Assembly: GCF_029675105.1 (NCBI RefSeq)
Contig: NZ_JAQQFV010000009.1
Span: 248,001 to 312,000 of the forward strand
From: Nocardia anocheti
Lineage (GTDB): Bacteria > Actinomycetota > Actinomycetes > Mycobacteriales > Mycobacteriaceae
DNA: 64,000 nt
Direction of reading: 5' to 3'
Shown here: one piece after another, positions 34,115-43,580 of the stretch
Layout: the number at the start of each line of letters is the position of its first letter
How positions within the stretch are numbered: the stretch's first letter is position 1
The notes under the pieces: model-generated
Databases searched by the model: none
The model's input: the letters and a program-made list of their open reading frames with translations, nothing else
What the model was told of the DNA's origin: nothing
Made by a program: the position numbers and the translations under genes

Positions 34115-37100
34115 TCAGGTGCGGATCGCGGGATCCGCATCGATGAGCGCGGCGACCTCGATCCAGCCGGTCGGCATCGCGATCTCGTTGTGGGTGTAGG
34201 GCAGTCGTCGGATCACCAGCTGCGCGCCCGCTGCCTGCCAGCCGGTGAGCTGGGCGTGCACGCGTTCGGGTTCCAGGCCGTTGTCCGCGCAGTACAGGGC
34301 CATCGGGCCGCTGTAGTTCGGCGATTCGGACAGGGTGACCATGCGCAGCAGCTCGGTCGCGGCGTGGACCACCACCGCCGCCAATTCGGCCGGGTACTCG
34401 CCGATCTCGGGCACGAGCGCTTCCATGCCGGACGGGTCGGCCAGGGTCGCGGCGGCCCGCTCGGTCAGGTTCGACAGCGGATGCGAGTCGAGCAGACCCA
34501 CGTAGGCCACCTGCTCGCCCTCGGCCTCGAGGATGGCGGCCATCGCGTGCGCGAGATTGCCACCGAGGGAGTAGCCGAGCAGGTGGTAGGGGCCGTGCGG
34601 CTGGATGCGGCGGACCTGTTCCAGGTAGAACCGCGCGAGGTCGTCGAGCGTCGGGATCTGCTTGTCGGGGTCGGTGAGCTGGGGCATCTGCAGACCGATG
34701 ACCGGACGGTCGGCGCGCAGCAGGCGGGCCAGCGGCGCGTATTTCCAAGCGGTGCCGCCGATCTGGTGGACGCAGAACAGCGGCGCGACCGTGCCTTCGG
34801 CGCGCAGTTCCAGCACCGGCTCGAGACGGCTGCCCAGGCTGGCCAGGCCGTCGACCGGTCGCTGGAGGCCGGGATCGACCGCGCCGATCCGCGCGGCGAG
34901 CGCGCGTGCGGTCGGCGCGGAGAAGACGTCGTCGAGGACCACCGGCAGTTCGGCCCTGGTCAGACGGCCGACCAGCCGCACCGCCAGCAACGAGTGTCCG
35001 CCGAGTTCGAAGAAGTCGTCGTCGGCGTCGACCTCGGACAGCGACAGCACCGCCGCCATGGCCTGCCGGACGGTGCCGACCAGCCCGTCGTCCGCGACCA
35101 CGGCGGGTTCGGCCACCGCGGTGACGACCGGAGCGGACTCCGGCGCGGGCAGTTCCTGACGGGCGATCTTCTCCGTCGCGGTGCGCGGAATGTGGTCCAG
35201 GACCAGGAAGGCCGACGGGATCATGTACGCGGGCAGGGCCGTTCGCAGCTGCTCGCGCACCGCGTCGGTGTCGAGGACGACGCCGGAGCGGGCGATGAGG
35301 TAGGCGACCAGACGCTGGTCACCGGGGGTGTCCTCGCGCAGCAGCACGACCGCCTGGGCGACGCCGGGGCAGCCGAGCAGGGCCGATTCGATGTCACCGA
35401 GTTCGATGCGCTGACCGCGCAGCTTCACCTGGCTGTCGGTGCGGCCGACGTACTCGAGCTCGCCCTGGGGGTTGCGCTTCACCAGATCGCCGGTGCGGTA
35501 CATGCGTGCGCCGGTGCCGAACGGATCGGCGACGAAGGCGGCGGCGGTCAGGTCGGGGCGGGCCAGGTAGCCGCGCGCCAGCCGGACACCGGTCATGTAC
35601 AGCTCGCCGATGCTGCCCTCGGGGACCGGGCGCAGCTGGTCGTCGAGGATGCGCACGGGGTCGGCCGGGGCGCCGACCGGCACCGAGGCGGTGTCGGCGT
35701 CGACGGTCTCGTGGAAGGTGAAGCCGATCGCGGCCTCGGTGGGACCGTAGAAGTTGTAGACGGCGGTCCCGGTGAGCGCGCGCATGCGCTGTGCCGTGGC
35801 GGGCGGCAGTACCTCGCCGCCGGTGAGGACGCAGCGCAGGTCGGCGCAGCCGGACAGGTCGGCCTCTTCGGCGAGCACGGTGAGCATCGAGGTGGTCATC
35901 CACATCGCGGTCACGCGCTCGCTGCTCATGAGCTGGGCCTGGTAGTAGGGGTCGCGGTGCCCGCCGGGGCGGGTCAGCACGATGCGCGCGCCGACGTGCA
36001 GCGGCAGGAACATCTCCATGAGCGAGGCGTCGAAGATCGGCGGCGTGCGGTAGAGCATGGTGTCGCCGGGGCCGAATCGGCGTTCGCGCTGCAGCCATTC
36101 GAAGGTGGAGATGATCGCGGCGTGCGACAGGCTCACGCCCTTGGGCACGCCGGTGGAGCCGGAGGTGAACAGCAGGCAGGCGATGTTCGACGGGCGCAGC
36201 GGGGCGAGCCGGTCGGCGTCGGTGAGCGCGGTGTCGGCGAATCCGCTGGTGTCGGCGTCGTCGAGCGAGTGCAGCACCAGGGTGGGCGCGGCGGTGTCGA
36301 GGATCTTCTCGATGCGCTGGGCGGGCTGTTCGGGGTCGATCGGCAGGTAGACGCCACCGGCTCGGCAGACGGCGTGCGCGGTGACGACCGAGTCGATCGA
36401 ACGCGGGATGGCCACGGCCACCACGGTTTCGGGGCCGATGCCGCGTGCGACGAGCCAGCGGGCCAGGCGATTGGCGCGGGCCTCGAACTCACCGAAGTCG
36501 ATGGTGACGTCTTCGGCCGTGATGGCGTGCGACGACGGATCGACGGAAGTGCCCCAGACGGCGAGGGTGTCGCCCTGCGGGTCGGGCTGATCGGCGACCA
36601 GCGTGTCGGTATCGCGGCGTCGTTTCCCGTCGGCCACGCTCGCGTCCGCCGCGCCGGTGACAGTCGTGGTGCCGGTGGGCGAGGCGAGTGGGGCCAGGAA
36701 TGGTGTGGCCGAGGGGTTCTCGGCGCCGGTGACCGCGGTGAGGATCGCGCCGATCCGCTCGGAGATCCGGGCGAGGGTGGTGTCGGGCACGGCGGCGCGG
36801 TCGTACCAGATGACCAGGCTGAGCTGCTCACCCGGCGGGGCGATGAGGGTCATCGGGTAGTGCGTGTTGCCGTGGTTGTGGAACTCGCCGCGACGCAGTT
36901 CGTGCGATTCCGGCTGTCCGGCACCGGCGTTCGGGAAGTTCTCGAAGGCCACCAGGGTGTCGAAGAGGGTGCCCAGGCCCGCGATCCGTTCGATCTCCGC
37001 CAGCCCGGCGTAGTCGAAGTCCTGCATGGCGAACTGGGCGGCCTGCAACTCGGCCCACTGGTCGAGCAGCGCGCGTTCGGTGTCGAAGGCGCAGCGCACG

Positions 37101-40100
37101 GGGACGGTGTTGGCGAACAGGCCGACCATGCCCGCCACACCCGGCAGTTCGGCGGGCCTGCCGGAGACGGTGGCGCCGAACACGACATCGGTGCGTTCGG
37201 TGAGCGCGGCGAGCACCAGCGCCCAGGTGCCCTGCACCAGCGTGTTCATGGTCAGGCCGCGACGACGGCCCAGTTCGGCCAGCGCCGTGGACAGTTCGGC
37301 CGACAGCGGCACCTGCCACTGGCGGACCTCGCGCTCCCGGCCGGTGTCGGTACGCACCAGCGTCGGCCCGGACAATCCGGCCAGCCGCCGCGACCAGGCC
37401 GTACGGACCGCCGCGCGGTCACGCGTGCCGATCCAGGCCAGGTAGTCGCGGTAGGAGGCGGGCGAGGGCAGCTCGTCGCCGTGGTAGGTGGCCAGCACCT
37501 CGCGCAGGACGATGGGGGTGGACCAGCCGTCGATCACCAGGTGGTGGGTGTTGAGCACCAGGCGGTGCGCGTCACCGGGCATGCGGATCAGGGTGGCGCG
37601 CAGCATCGGTGAGCGGTCGACGTCGAACCGGTGCCGGGTCGCCTCGACCTCGAGCCGGTCGGCGGCGGCCTCGGCCGTCCGCTGCGGCAGGCCGGACAGG
37701 TCGACCTCGCGCCACGGCATCCCGACCGCGCGCGGAATCGCCTGCACCGGCTGGTCCAGCCCGGCGTAGTGGAAGGCCGCGGCCATGGTGGGATGCCGGT
37801 TCACGACGGCGTCGAAGGCGGCCGAGAGGCGGGGGCCGTCGAGCGGTCCGTGCAGGTCGACGCGGGCGCTGAGGGTGTAGACGTCGTCGGCACCGTCGCG
37901 AATCGCGTGGAACAGCAAGCCTTCCTGCAGCGGCGAGAGCGGCAGCAGTTCGGCCAGCGGGCCGTGGACGGCCTCGAGGGTGTCGACGGTGTCCTGGTCG
38001 ACGGACAGCCCGGGGCAGTCCGACGGGGTGAGGCCACCGGGGAACAGTCGCGCGTGTGCGGCGAACGCCTCCAGCGCGAGTTCGAAGTGGCGCTGGATGG
38101 CCGCGACCTCGTCCGCGTCCAGAATCCGGCCCGCCGCGGTCCATTCCACGGCCAGTCGAGGCTGACCGGCGGATTCGTGCACGAAGACATTGAGCGCGAG
38201 CACCTCGGTGAGGGCCTTCTCCGGCGGCTCGGTCACCGCGAACGCGTCGTGTTCGGGCAGGGCCCAGGCCTGGGCCGCGCCGCCGCCGAAGCGGCCGAGG
38301 TAGTTGAGCAGCACCTCGGGGGAGCGGCGATCGGCCAAGCGCGGCGCGGTCTCGGGGTCGAGGCGGCGCAGCACGCCGTAGCCGACGCCGTTGCCGGGGA
38401 CCGCCCGCTTGGCCTCCTTGACCGCGCGCAGCAGCCGCCCGGCCGCCGCGCCGCCGGACAGCGCCTCGGCGAGGCCGTCGGGGGTGTCGATGCCGGTGGC
38501 GGGGGTCCAGACCGGGAACTCGCTGGTGAACCAGCCGATGGTGCCCGCGAAATCGGTGTCGGGGCGCAGGGCTTCGCGGCCGTGTCCCTCGACCGCGACC
38601 GGCCTGCCCGGCTCGAGCGCGTCGCCGGACTCGTGGCGCCAGGCGTTGATGGCCAGCATGAGCGCTGCGAGCAGCACGTCGTCGGTCTTGGCGCGGTAAG
38701 CGGTGGGCAGGGTGGTGAGCAGGGCGTCGGAGATCTCGGGGGTGGCGAAAGTCCGGGTCCGCTCGGCGGTCTCGACGCGGTCGGTGGTCGTGTCCAGCGG
38801 CCGGTCACCGAGGGTGGCGACGGTGTCGTCGCCGAGGGCGTGTTCCCAGTGCGCCAGTTCGCCGCGATGTTCGCCCTCGGTGCCCGCCTCGGCGAGCAGG
38901 GTGGCATAGCGCCGCCACGAACTGCCCTTCGCCGACATCCGCGCCGGACGCCCGTCGCGCGCGGCCGCGCACGCCTCGTACAGCTCGGGCACGAGGATGC
39001 GCCACGAGACACCGTCGACCACGAGGTGATTGCCCACCAGCACCAGCCGGTCGGGGACACCCGCCGCCGTCCGGACCAGGGCCGCGCGGATCTGGACGCC
39101 CGTCGCGGGGTCCAGGCGTGCCGCGAGCTCGCCGCTCACCGACGCGATCAGCGCGTCGACCTCGGCCGCGGACGCGGCGCCCGACGTTTCGAGCACCAGT
39201 TCCGAGGCGCGCACCGTGCCGACGCCCGCGACCTCGAGCCGGGGCCCGGTGTCGGTGTCGTCGAGGATCAGGCGCAGGGCGTCGTGACGGTCGAGCAGGG
39301 TTTGCAGGCCGGTGGTCAGGTCGTCGAGAGCCACGTCCTCGTGCAGGGTCAGTGCCGTCCACTGGGCGTAACCGGCGATGGCCGCGCGGTTCTCGTTGGC
39401 CGCGAGCAGGGCGCCCACCATGGGCGGGATCGGGACGACACCGGTCGCCTCGTCCGGGACCGGCGTGCCGATCCCCTGGTCGGCGACCTCGGCGGCCGCC
39501 GCGATGGCGGCCAGATCACGCTGGGCCAGCAGCGTTTTCGGCTGCACCTCCCAGCCGAGGGCGCGCAGGCGGCTGCTCACGCCGATGGCGGTGATGCTGT
39601 CACCGCCGAGACCGAAGAAGTCGTCGGTGGCGCTGACCTGGGCCAGGCCGAGCACCTCGGCGACCACCCCGCACAGTGCCCGCTCCTGCTCGGTGCGCGG
39701 CGGGCGCCCGGTGGAGGTGAACTGGGGCGCGGGCAGGGCCGCGCGGTCGAGCTTGCCGTTGACGGTGGTCGGCAGGGCGTCGAGTACGACGAGCGCCGAG
39801 GGGACCAGGTGGTCGGGGACCAGGGTGGTCAGACGCTGACGCAGCTGATCGGCGTCGAGGACGCGGCCCGCCTCGGGGACCAGGTAGCCGACCAGACGGG
39901 TGCTGTCGCCGGACTTGCGGATGGTGGCGGCGGTGGCGGCAACGCCGGGCAGGGCGCCGAGCGCGGCCTCCACCTCGCCCAGCTCCACGCGGTAGCCGCG
40001 CACCTTGATCTGCTGATCGGCGCGGCCGAGGTAGTCGTAGCCGCGCCCGGGCAGCCAGCGCGCCCGGTCACCGGTGCGGTACATGCGCTCGCCCTCGGCG

Positions 40101-42724
40101 AACGGATCGGCGACGAACCGGTCGGCGGTCACCGCGACGCGGCCGAGATAGCCGCGCGCCAATTGCGGTCCGGCCAGATACAGTTCGCCGATCTCGCCGT
40201 CCGGGACCAGTTGCAGCGCACCGTCGAGCAGGTAGGCGCGGGTGCCGTCCAGCGGCGGGCCGACGTGCGGGAGTTCCCCGGTGACCGGCGCGCTGAGCGC
40301 GTCCACGGTCGCCTCGGTCGGGCCGTACATGTTGCGGGCGGCCACCCCGGAGGCCACGATGACCGACCACAGCGCGGGCGGTGTCGCCTCGCCACCGAGC
40401 AGCAGCAACTCCGGGCGGTGCGCGTCGCCGAGCAGGCCGTTGTCGATCAGGGCGGTCGCCATCGACGGGGTGGTGTCGACGACATCGATGCGATCGGCCA
40501 CCAGTGCGGCGATCTGCGCGGCGGCGTCCTTCTGGATGTCGGTGTCGTAGAGGTGGACCCGGTGTCCGCACCACAGCCACAGCAACTGGTCCAGCGCCGC
40601 GTCGAAGGCGAAGGAGTAGGTGTGCGCGACGTGCAGCTGCCGCTCGCCCGCGCGGGCGGCGGTCTCGGCGTAGACGGTCGAGCGGTGGTGGTGCAGCAGC
40701 TGGGCCATCGCCCCGGCCGAGATCTGCACGCCCTTGGGCTTGCCGGTGGAGCCGGAGGTGTACACGAGGTAGGCCAGGTGCGCGGGGGAGCGCGGGGCCG
40801 CCAGGTCGGCGGTGGTCAGCGGGCCGTCGGCGAGCGTCGCGATCGCCGCGCGGGTATCGCTGTCCGACAGGCGGATCAACGCGGGCGCGCTCGCGGTACC
40901 GGTTTCCGGACGGTCGACGGTTCCCGGTTCGACGTGCGTCGCCGGGTCCGTGCCCGCCGCGGAACCCGCGCTGGGCGCCGTCGTCTCGGCGAACACCGTG
41001 CTCGCCACCACGTCATCGGTGAGGATCAGCGCTGGGGCGGCGTCGTCGATGATGTCGGCCAGACGCTGCGCGGGGTGGTTGATGTCGAGGATCAGGAACG
41101 CCGCGCCCGCGTGCCGTACGGCCAGCAGGGCCACGACGAGGTCGACGGTGCGCGGCAGCGCGATGCCCACGATGTCCTCGGGGCCGACACCGCGTCCGCG
41201 CAGGTAGCGGGCCAGGCGGTGTACCCGGGCGCCGAGTTCGGCGGCGGTGAGGCGGTGGGCGCCGTCGACGAGGACGACGTCGTCGGGGCGCGCGGCGACC
41301 ATGGCGTCGAAGACCGCGACCGCGTCCTCGGGGACGCCGGGCAGGGCGGCACCGGCGCGGTCGGCGGCGGTCTCGTTCGGGTACAGGGTGATCGCGCCGA
41401 TGGGCTTGTCCGCCGCGTCGACGAGTTCGGTGATCAGGGTGACCAGCGCGTCCATCCGGCGCCGCACCGTCGCCGCGTCCAGCGAACGGGCGTCGACCTC
41501 GAAGCCGAGCTGGATGCGGTCCTCCGACAGCGGGGTGACGGTCAGACCCAGATCCTCGGGCGGGCCACCGGCGACATTGCGCAGGGTGCCGGTCGCGCCG
41601 TCGAAATCGAGGGCGAAGTCGAAGGCCTTGAGGTTGATGCCGATGCCGTGCAGCAGCGCGCCGGTCTGCGCGCCACCGAACTCGCGGGCCAGGTCCTCAC
41701 CGCGGAAACGCTGGTGCGAGCGCATCTCCCGCAGCGCGTCGGCCACTCGCTTGCCCAGGTCGCCCAGGCGATCCTGGCTCGACACGGCCACTCGCAGCGG
41801 CAGCACGTTGACCGCCATCGACGGGGTGGTGAGCGCGGTCTTGCCGACGCGCGCCATCACCGGCAGCGCGATGACCACATCGGTCTCGCCCAGCACCCGG
41901 TGGATGAAGCCGACATACCCGGCGACCAGCACGTCGGCCCAGGTGATGCCCGCCGCCGTGGCCGCCTCCTTCACGCGGGCCACCTGCGCGGCGTCGAGCA
42001 CGGCGCGCACCTCGTGGGTCCGCTCGACCACGCCCTCGGGCGCGCGGCCTCGTCCGTCCAGCGGGGGCAGCGGGGTGAGCCGGTCGCGCCAGTAGTCGCG
42101 GTCGTGCTGATGTGCCTCGCTGGCACGGTATTCGAGGTCTTCGGCGACCAGGGTCTCGATCGAGCCCCAGCGCAGGCGCGGCGCGTCGGCGTCGCGGCGC
42201 AGCGCGGTGTAGTGGGCGGCGACCCGGCGCGAGACCATGGCCGCGCTGTAGCCGTCGATGATCAGGTGGTGGTAGAGCTGGATGCACCACACGTCGTTGT
42301 CGGTGAGGCGCAGCAGGGTGTAGGTGTAGAGCTGTCGGTCGACCATGGCGCGGCAGTAGGTGGCCGAGCGCTCGCGTTCGGCGGCGACGAGCCGGTGCGC
42401 GGCGGCGAACGGGTCGGCCTCGCCGCGCAGATCGACCAGCGGGCGCAGTTCGGGCTCGTGGTCGGTGATGCGCTGGCGCGGGCCGTCGGGCGTCTCGGTG
42501 AATCGCAGGCGCATGGTGTCGGTTTCGGCGACGGTGCGGCGGATCGCGATGTCGAGCAGGTCCACGTCGATCGGCTCCGGTCCGGCGATCTCGAGGACCT
42601 CACCGACCATGTAGCTGAGCGAATCGGGGTCGAGGCGCTGGGCGTTCCAGATGCCCGATTGTGCTCCGGTGAGCGGCAATTCGGGATGTTCGGCGCTCAC
42701 GTCGTCCCGTTCCACCGAGCTCAC
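34115..42724 (-). CDS. Two-module siderophore NRPS, C-A-T-E-C-A-T-TE
   Basis: A 2,869-residue synthetase. Domain landmarks by residue: C1 with HHLIIDG (about 150); A1 with YTSGSTGKPKG (about 650) and NMYGPTEAT; T1 GGDSI (about 1040); E with NHLVVDGVSW (about 1230), EGHGRE and LLNYLGRF; C2 HHLVIDGW (about 1720); A2 FTSGSTGVPKG (about 2180); T2 GGHSL (about 2575); TE with GYSLGG (about 2715). C1 should accept DHB from the free aryl carrier. A1 pocket residues read DADDLGMVD, whose two extra acids favour a basic substrate, made D by the E domain. The A2 pocket reads DAMWLGFIG and is not assignable by me. GTG 42724 follows GGAGG. An iron box lies 80 bp upstream. Confidence 0.93.
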   Translation of the reverse strand: MSSVERDDVSAEHPELPLTGAQSGIWNAQRLDPDSLSYMVGEVLEIAGPEPIDVDLLDIAIRRTVAETDTMRLRFTETPDGPRQRITDHEPELRPLVDLRGEADPFAAAHRLVAAERERSATYCRAMVDRQLYTYTLLRLTDNDVWCIQLYHHLIIDGYSAAMVSRRVAAHYTALRRDADAPRLRWGSIETLVAEDLEYRASEAHQHDRDYWRDRLTPLPPLDGRGRAPEGVVERTHEVRAVLDAAQVARVKEAATAAGITWADVLVAGYVGFIHRVLGETDVVIALPVMARVGKTALTTPSMAVNVLPLRVAVSSQDRLGDLGKRVADALREMRSHQRFRGEDLAREFGGAQTGALLHGIGINLKAFDFALDFDGATGTLRNVAGGPPEDLGLTVTPLSEDRIQLGFEVDARSLDAATVRRRMDALVTLITELVDAADKPIGAITLYPNETAADRAGAALPGVPEDAVAVFDAMVAARPDDVVLVDGAHRLTAAELGARVHRLARYLRGRGVGPEDIVGIALPRTVDLVVALLAVRHAGAAFLILDINHPAQRLADIIDDAAPALILTDDVVASTVFAETTAPSAGSAAGTDPATHVEPGTVDRPETGTASAPALIRLSDSDTRAAIATLADGPLTTADLAAPRSPAHLAYLVYTSGSTGKPKGVQISAGAMAQLLHHHRSTVYAETAARAGERQLHVAHTYSFAFDAALDQLLWLWCGHRVHLYDTDIQKDAAAQIAALVADRIDVVDTTPSMATALIDNGLLGDAHRPELLLLGGEATPPALWSVIVASGVAARNMYGPTEATVDALSAPVTGELPHVGPPLDGTRAYLLDGALQLVPDGEIGELYLAGPQLARGYLGRVAVTADRFVADPFAEGERMYRTGDRARWLPGRGYDYLGRADQQIKVRGYRVELGEVEAALGALPGVAATAATIRKSGDSTRLVGYLVPEAGRVLDADQLRQRLTTLVPDHLVPSALVVLDALPTTVNGKLDRAALPAPQFTSTGRPPRTEQERALCGVVAEVLGLAQVSATDDFFGLGGDSITAIGVSSRLRALGWEVQPKTLLAQRDLAAIAAAAEVADQGIGTPVPDEATGVVPIPPMVGALLAANENRAAIAGYAQWTALTLHEDVALDDLTTGLQTLLDRHDALRLILDDTDTGPRLEVAGVGTVRASELVLETSGAASAAEVDALIASVSGELAARLDPATGVQIRAALVRTAAGVPDRLVLVGNHLVVDGVSWRILVPELYEACAAARDGRPARMSAKGSSWRRYATLLAEAGTEGEHRGELAHWEHALGDDTVATLGDRPLDTTTDRVETAERTRTFATPEISDALLTTLPTAYRAKTDDVLLAALMLAINAWRHESGDALEPGRPVAVEGHGREALRPDTDFAGTIGWFTSEFPVWTPATGIDTPDGLAEALSGGAAAGRLLRAVKEAKRAVPGNGVGYGVLRRLDPETAPRLADRRSPEVLLNYLGRFGGGAAQAWALPEHDAFAVTEPPEKALTEVLALNVFVHESAGQPRLAVEWTAAGRILDADEVAAIQRHFELALEAFAAHARLFPGGLTPSDCPGLSVDQDTVDTLEAVHGPLAELLPLSPLQEGLLFHAIRDGADDVYTLSARVDLHGPLDGPRLSAAFDAVVNRHPTMAAAFHYAGLDQPVQAIPRAVGMPWREVDLSGLPQRTAEAAADRLEVEATRHRFDVDRSPMLRATLIRMPGDAHRLVLNTHHLVIDGWSTPIVLREVLATYHGDELPSPASYRDYLAWIGTRDRAAVRTAWSRRLAGLSGPTLVRTDTGREREVRQWQVPLSAELSTALAELGRRRGLTMNTLVQGTWALVLAALTERTDVVFGATVSGRPAELPGVAGMVGLFANTVPVRCAFDTERALLDQWAELQAAQFAMQDFDYAGLAEIERIAGLGTLFDTLVAFENFPNAGAGQPESHELRRGEFHNHGNTHYPMTLIAPPGEQLSLVIWYDRAAVPDTTLARISERIGAILTAVTGAENPSATPFLAPLASPTGTTTVTGAADASVADGKRRRDTDTLVADQPDPQGDTLAVWGTSVDPSSHAITAEDVTIDFGEFEARANRLARWLVARGIGPETVVAVAIPRSIDSVVTAHAVCRAGGVYLPIDPEQPAQRIEKILDTAAPTLVLHSLDDADTSGFADTALTDADRLAPLRPSNIACLLFTSGSTGVPKGVSLSHAAIISTFEWLQRERRFGPGDTMLYRTPPIFDASLMEMFLPLHVGARIVLTRPGGHRDPYYQAQLMSSERVTAMWMTTSMLTVLAEEADLSGCADLRCVLTGGEVLPPATAQRMRALTGTAVYNFYGPTEAAIGFTFHETVDADTASVPVGAPADPVRILDDQLRPVPEGSIGELYMTGVRLARGYLARPDLTAAAFVADPFGTGARMYRTGDLVKRNPQGELEYVGRTDSQVKLRGQRIELGDIESALLGCPGVAQAVVLLREDTPGDQRLVAYLIARSGVVLDTDAVREQLRTALPAYMIPSAFLVLDHIPRTATEKIARQELPAPESAPVVTAVAEPAVVADDGLVGTVRQAMAAVLSLSEVDADDDFFELGGHSLLAVRLVGRLTRAELPVVLDDVFSAPTARALAARIGAVDPGLQRPVDGLASLGSRLEPVLELRAEGTVAPLFCVHQIGGTAWKYAPLARLLRADRPVIGLQMPQLTDPDKQIPTLDDLARFYLEQVRRIQPHGPYHLLGYSLGGNLAHAMAAILEAEGEQVAYVGLLDSHPLSNLTERAAATLADPSGMEALVPEIGEYPAELAAVVVHAATELLRMVTLSESPNYSGPMALYCADNGLEPERVHAQLTGWQAAGAQLVIRRLPYTHNEIAMPTGWIEVAALIDADPAIRT

Positions 42725-42803
42725 AGCAACTCCTCCATCAACGTTCTCACCCCTCCCACGCGGATGCCGGGCGCCATCTGGGCCCGGCAGCACGTAGGTC
42801 GAG

Positions 42804-42822
42804 GTAGGTTAGCCTAAGTTTG
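42804..42822 (-). promoter_or_regulatory. IdeR/DmdR iron-box-like site upstream of the NRPS
   Basis: The core TAGGTTAGCCTAA (42805-42817) inside this 19-mer matches most of the actinobacterial iron-box consensus (TTAGGTTAGGCTAACCTAA), with a decayed right flank. It lies 80 bp upstream of the NRPS start and after the isochorismatase terminator, so the NRPS has its own promoter, probably repressed by iron-loaded IdeR. Confidence 0.7.
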
Positions 42823-42848
42823 AATCGAAATGCGGATTGTGGTCCGCG

Positions 42849-42879
42849 TCACCGGCGTCCGACACACGTGGACGCCGGT
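42849..42879 (-). terminator. Terminator after the isochorismatase gene
   Basis: A perfect 11-bp stem CACCGGCGTCC (42849-42859) with 42869-42879 around a 9-nt loop, 13 bases past the isochorismatase stop. It separates the DHB operon from the NRPS transcript. Confidence 0.75.
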
Positions 42880-42892
42880 GCCGCGGGGCCGG

Positions 42893-43549
42893 TCAGGCGT
42901 CGGCTTCGACGCGCGCCGAGTCCAGTTGACGCAGCACGTCGTCGGTGCCGGTCACCGCGCCGCAGCGCCGGGCGACGTAGTTCAGCGCCATCACGTGCTC
43001 GTCGCGGCTGAAGTCCGCGGTCGCGTCGTGCACCAGGAACGGGCGCACATCGCCCATGAACGCCTCGGCGGCACTGAGCATGCAGCCCATGTGCGTGTAG
43101 ACGCCGGTGACCAGCAGCTGATCGCGCTGGTAGTAGCCGAGCAGTTCACGCAGGTCGGTGCGCTGGAACGCCGAGTAGCGCCACTTGGTGACCTGGATGT
43201 CCTGCGGTTCGGGCGCCAGGGCGTTGATCACCTCGGTGTCGGCGCCCTCGGACATGCCGGTGCCCCAGAAATCGGCCAGGATGCCGCGCCGGGAGGGGTG
43301 CTGATCGCCCGGCTGCATCGTGTAGATCACCGGGATGTCGAGTTCGTGGCAGCGATCGCGCAGCCGGGCGATGTTCGCGATCAGGGTGCGGGCGGGATCG
43401 CGATTCAGGTCGTAGGCGTCGAGGAAGTACTGCTGCATGTCGTGGATCAGCAGCGCGCAGCGCCCGGGTTCGGCGGTCCAGTCGACTTGGTCGGCGGTGA
43501 ACTCGTCGGCACCGGGCATGGGATAGGGCGCGATCGGGGGGATAGGCAT
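42893..43549 (-). CDS. entB: Isochorismatase without carrier domain
   Basis: A 218-residue isochorismatase that converts isochorismate to 2,3-dihydro-2,3-dihydroxybenzoate. Motifs are CALLIHDMQQYFLDAY (catalytic Asp), VIYTMQPGDQHPSRRGILADFWG, VTKWRYSAF (catalytic Lys) and the nucleophile segment LLVTGVYTHMGCMLSAAEAFM. EntB, DhbB and VibB carry an aryl carrier domain at the C-terminus. Here the protein ends at the end of the isochorismatase fold, and the carrier is a separate gene at 47382. It follows entC by 31 bp. Confidence 0.92.
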   Translation of the reverse strand: MPIPPIAPYPMPGADEFTADQVDWTAEPGRCALLIHDMQQYFLDAYDLNRDPARTLIANIARLRDRCHELDIPVIYTMQPGDQHPSRRGILADFWGTGMSEGADTEVINALAPEPQDIQVTKWRYSAFQRTDLRELLGYYQRDQLLVTGVYTHMGCMLSAAEAFMGDVRPFLVHDATADFSRDEHVMALNYVARRCGAVTGTDDVLRQLDSARVEADA

Positions 43550-43580
43550 GACGTTCTCTCGTTCGGATGGAAAGTCGGTG

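Noticed and set aside
34034-42817. Very long plus-strand open frames (1,192 and 1,728 codons) opposite the NRPS
   Set aside because: They are mirror frames of the NRPS caused by GC-rich third positions; their translations are His/Arg/Gly/Val-rich with no domain, whereas the minus strand shows a full ordered set of NRPS motifs.
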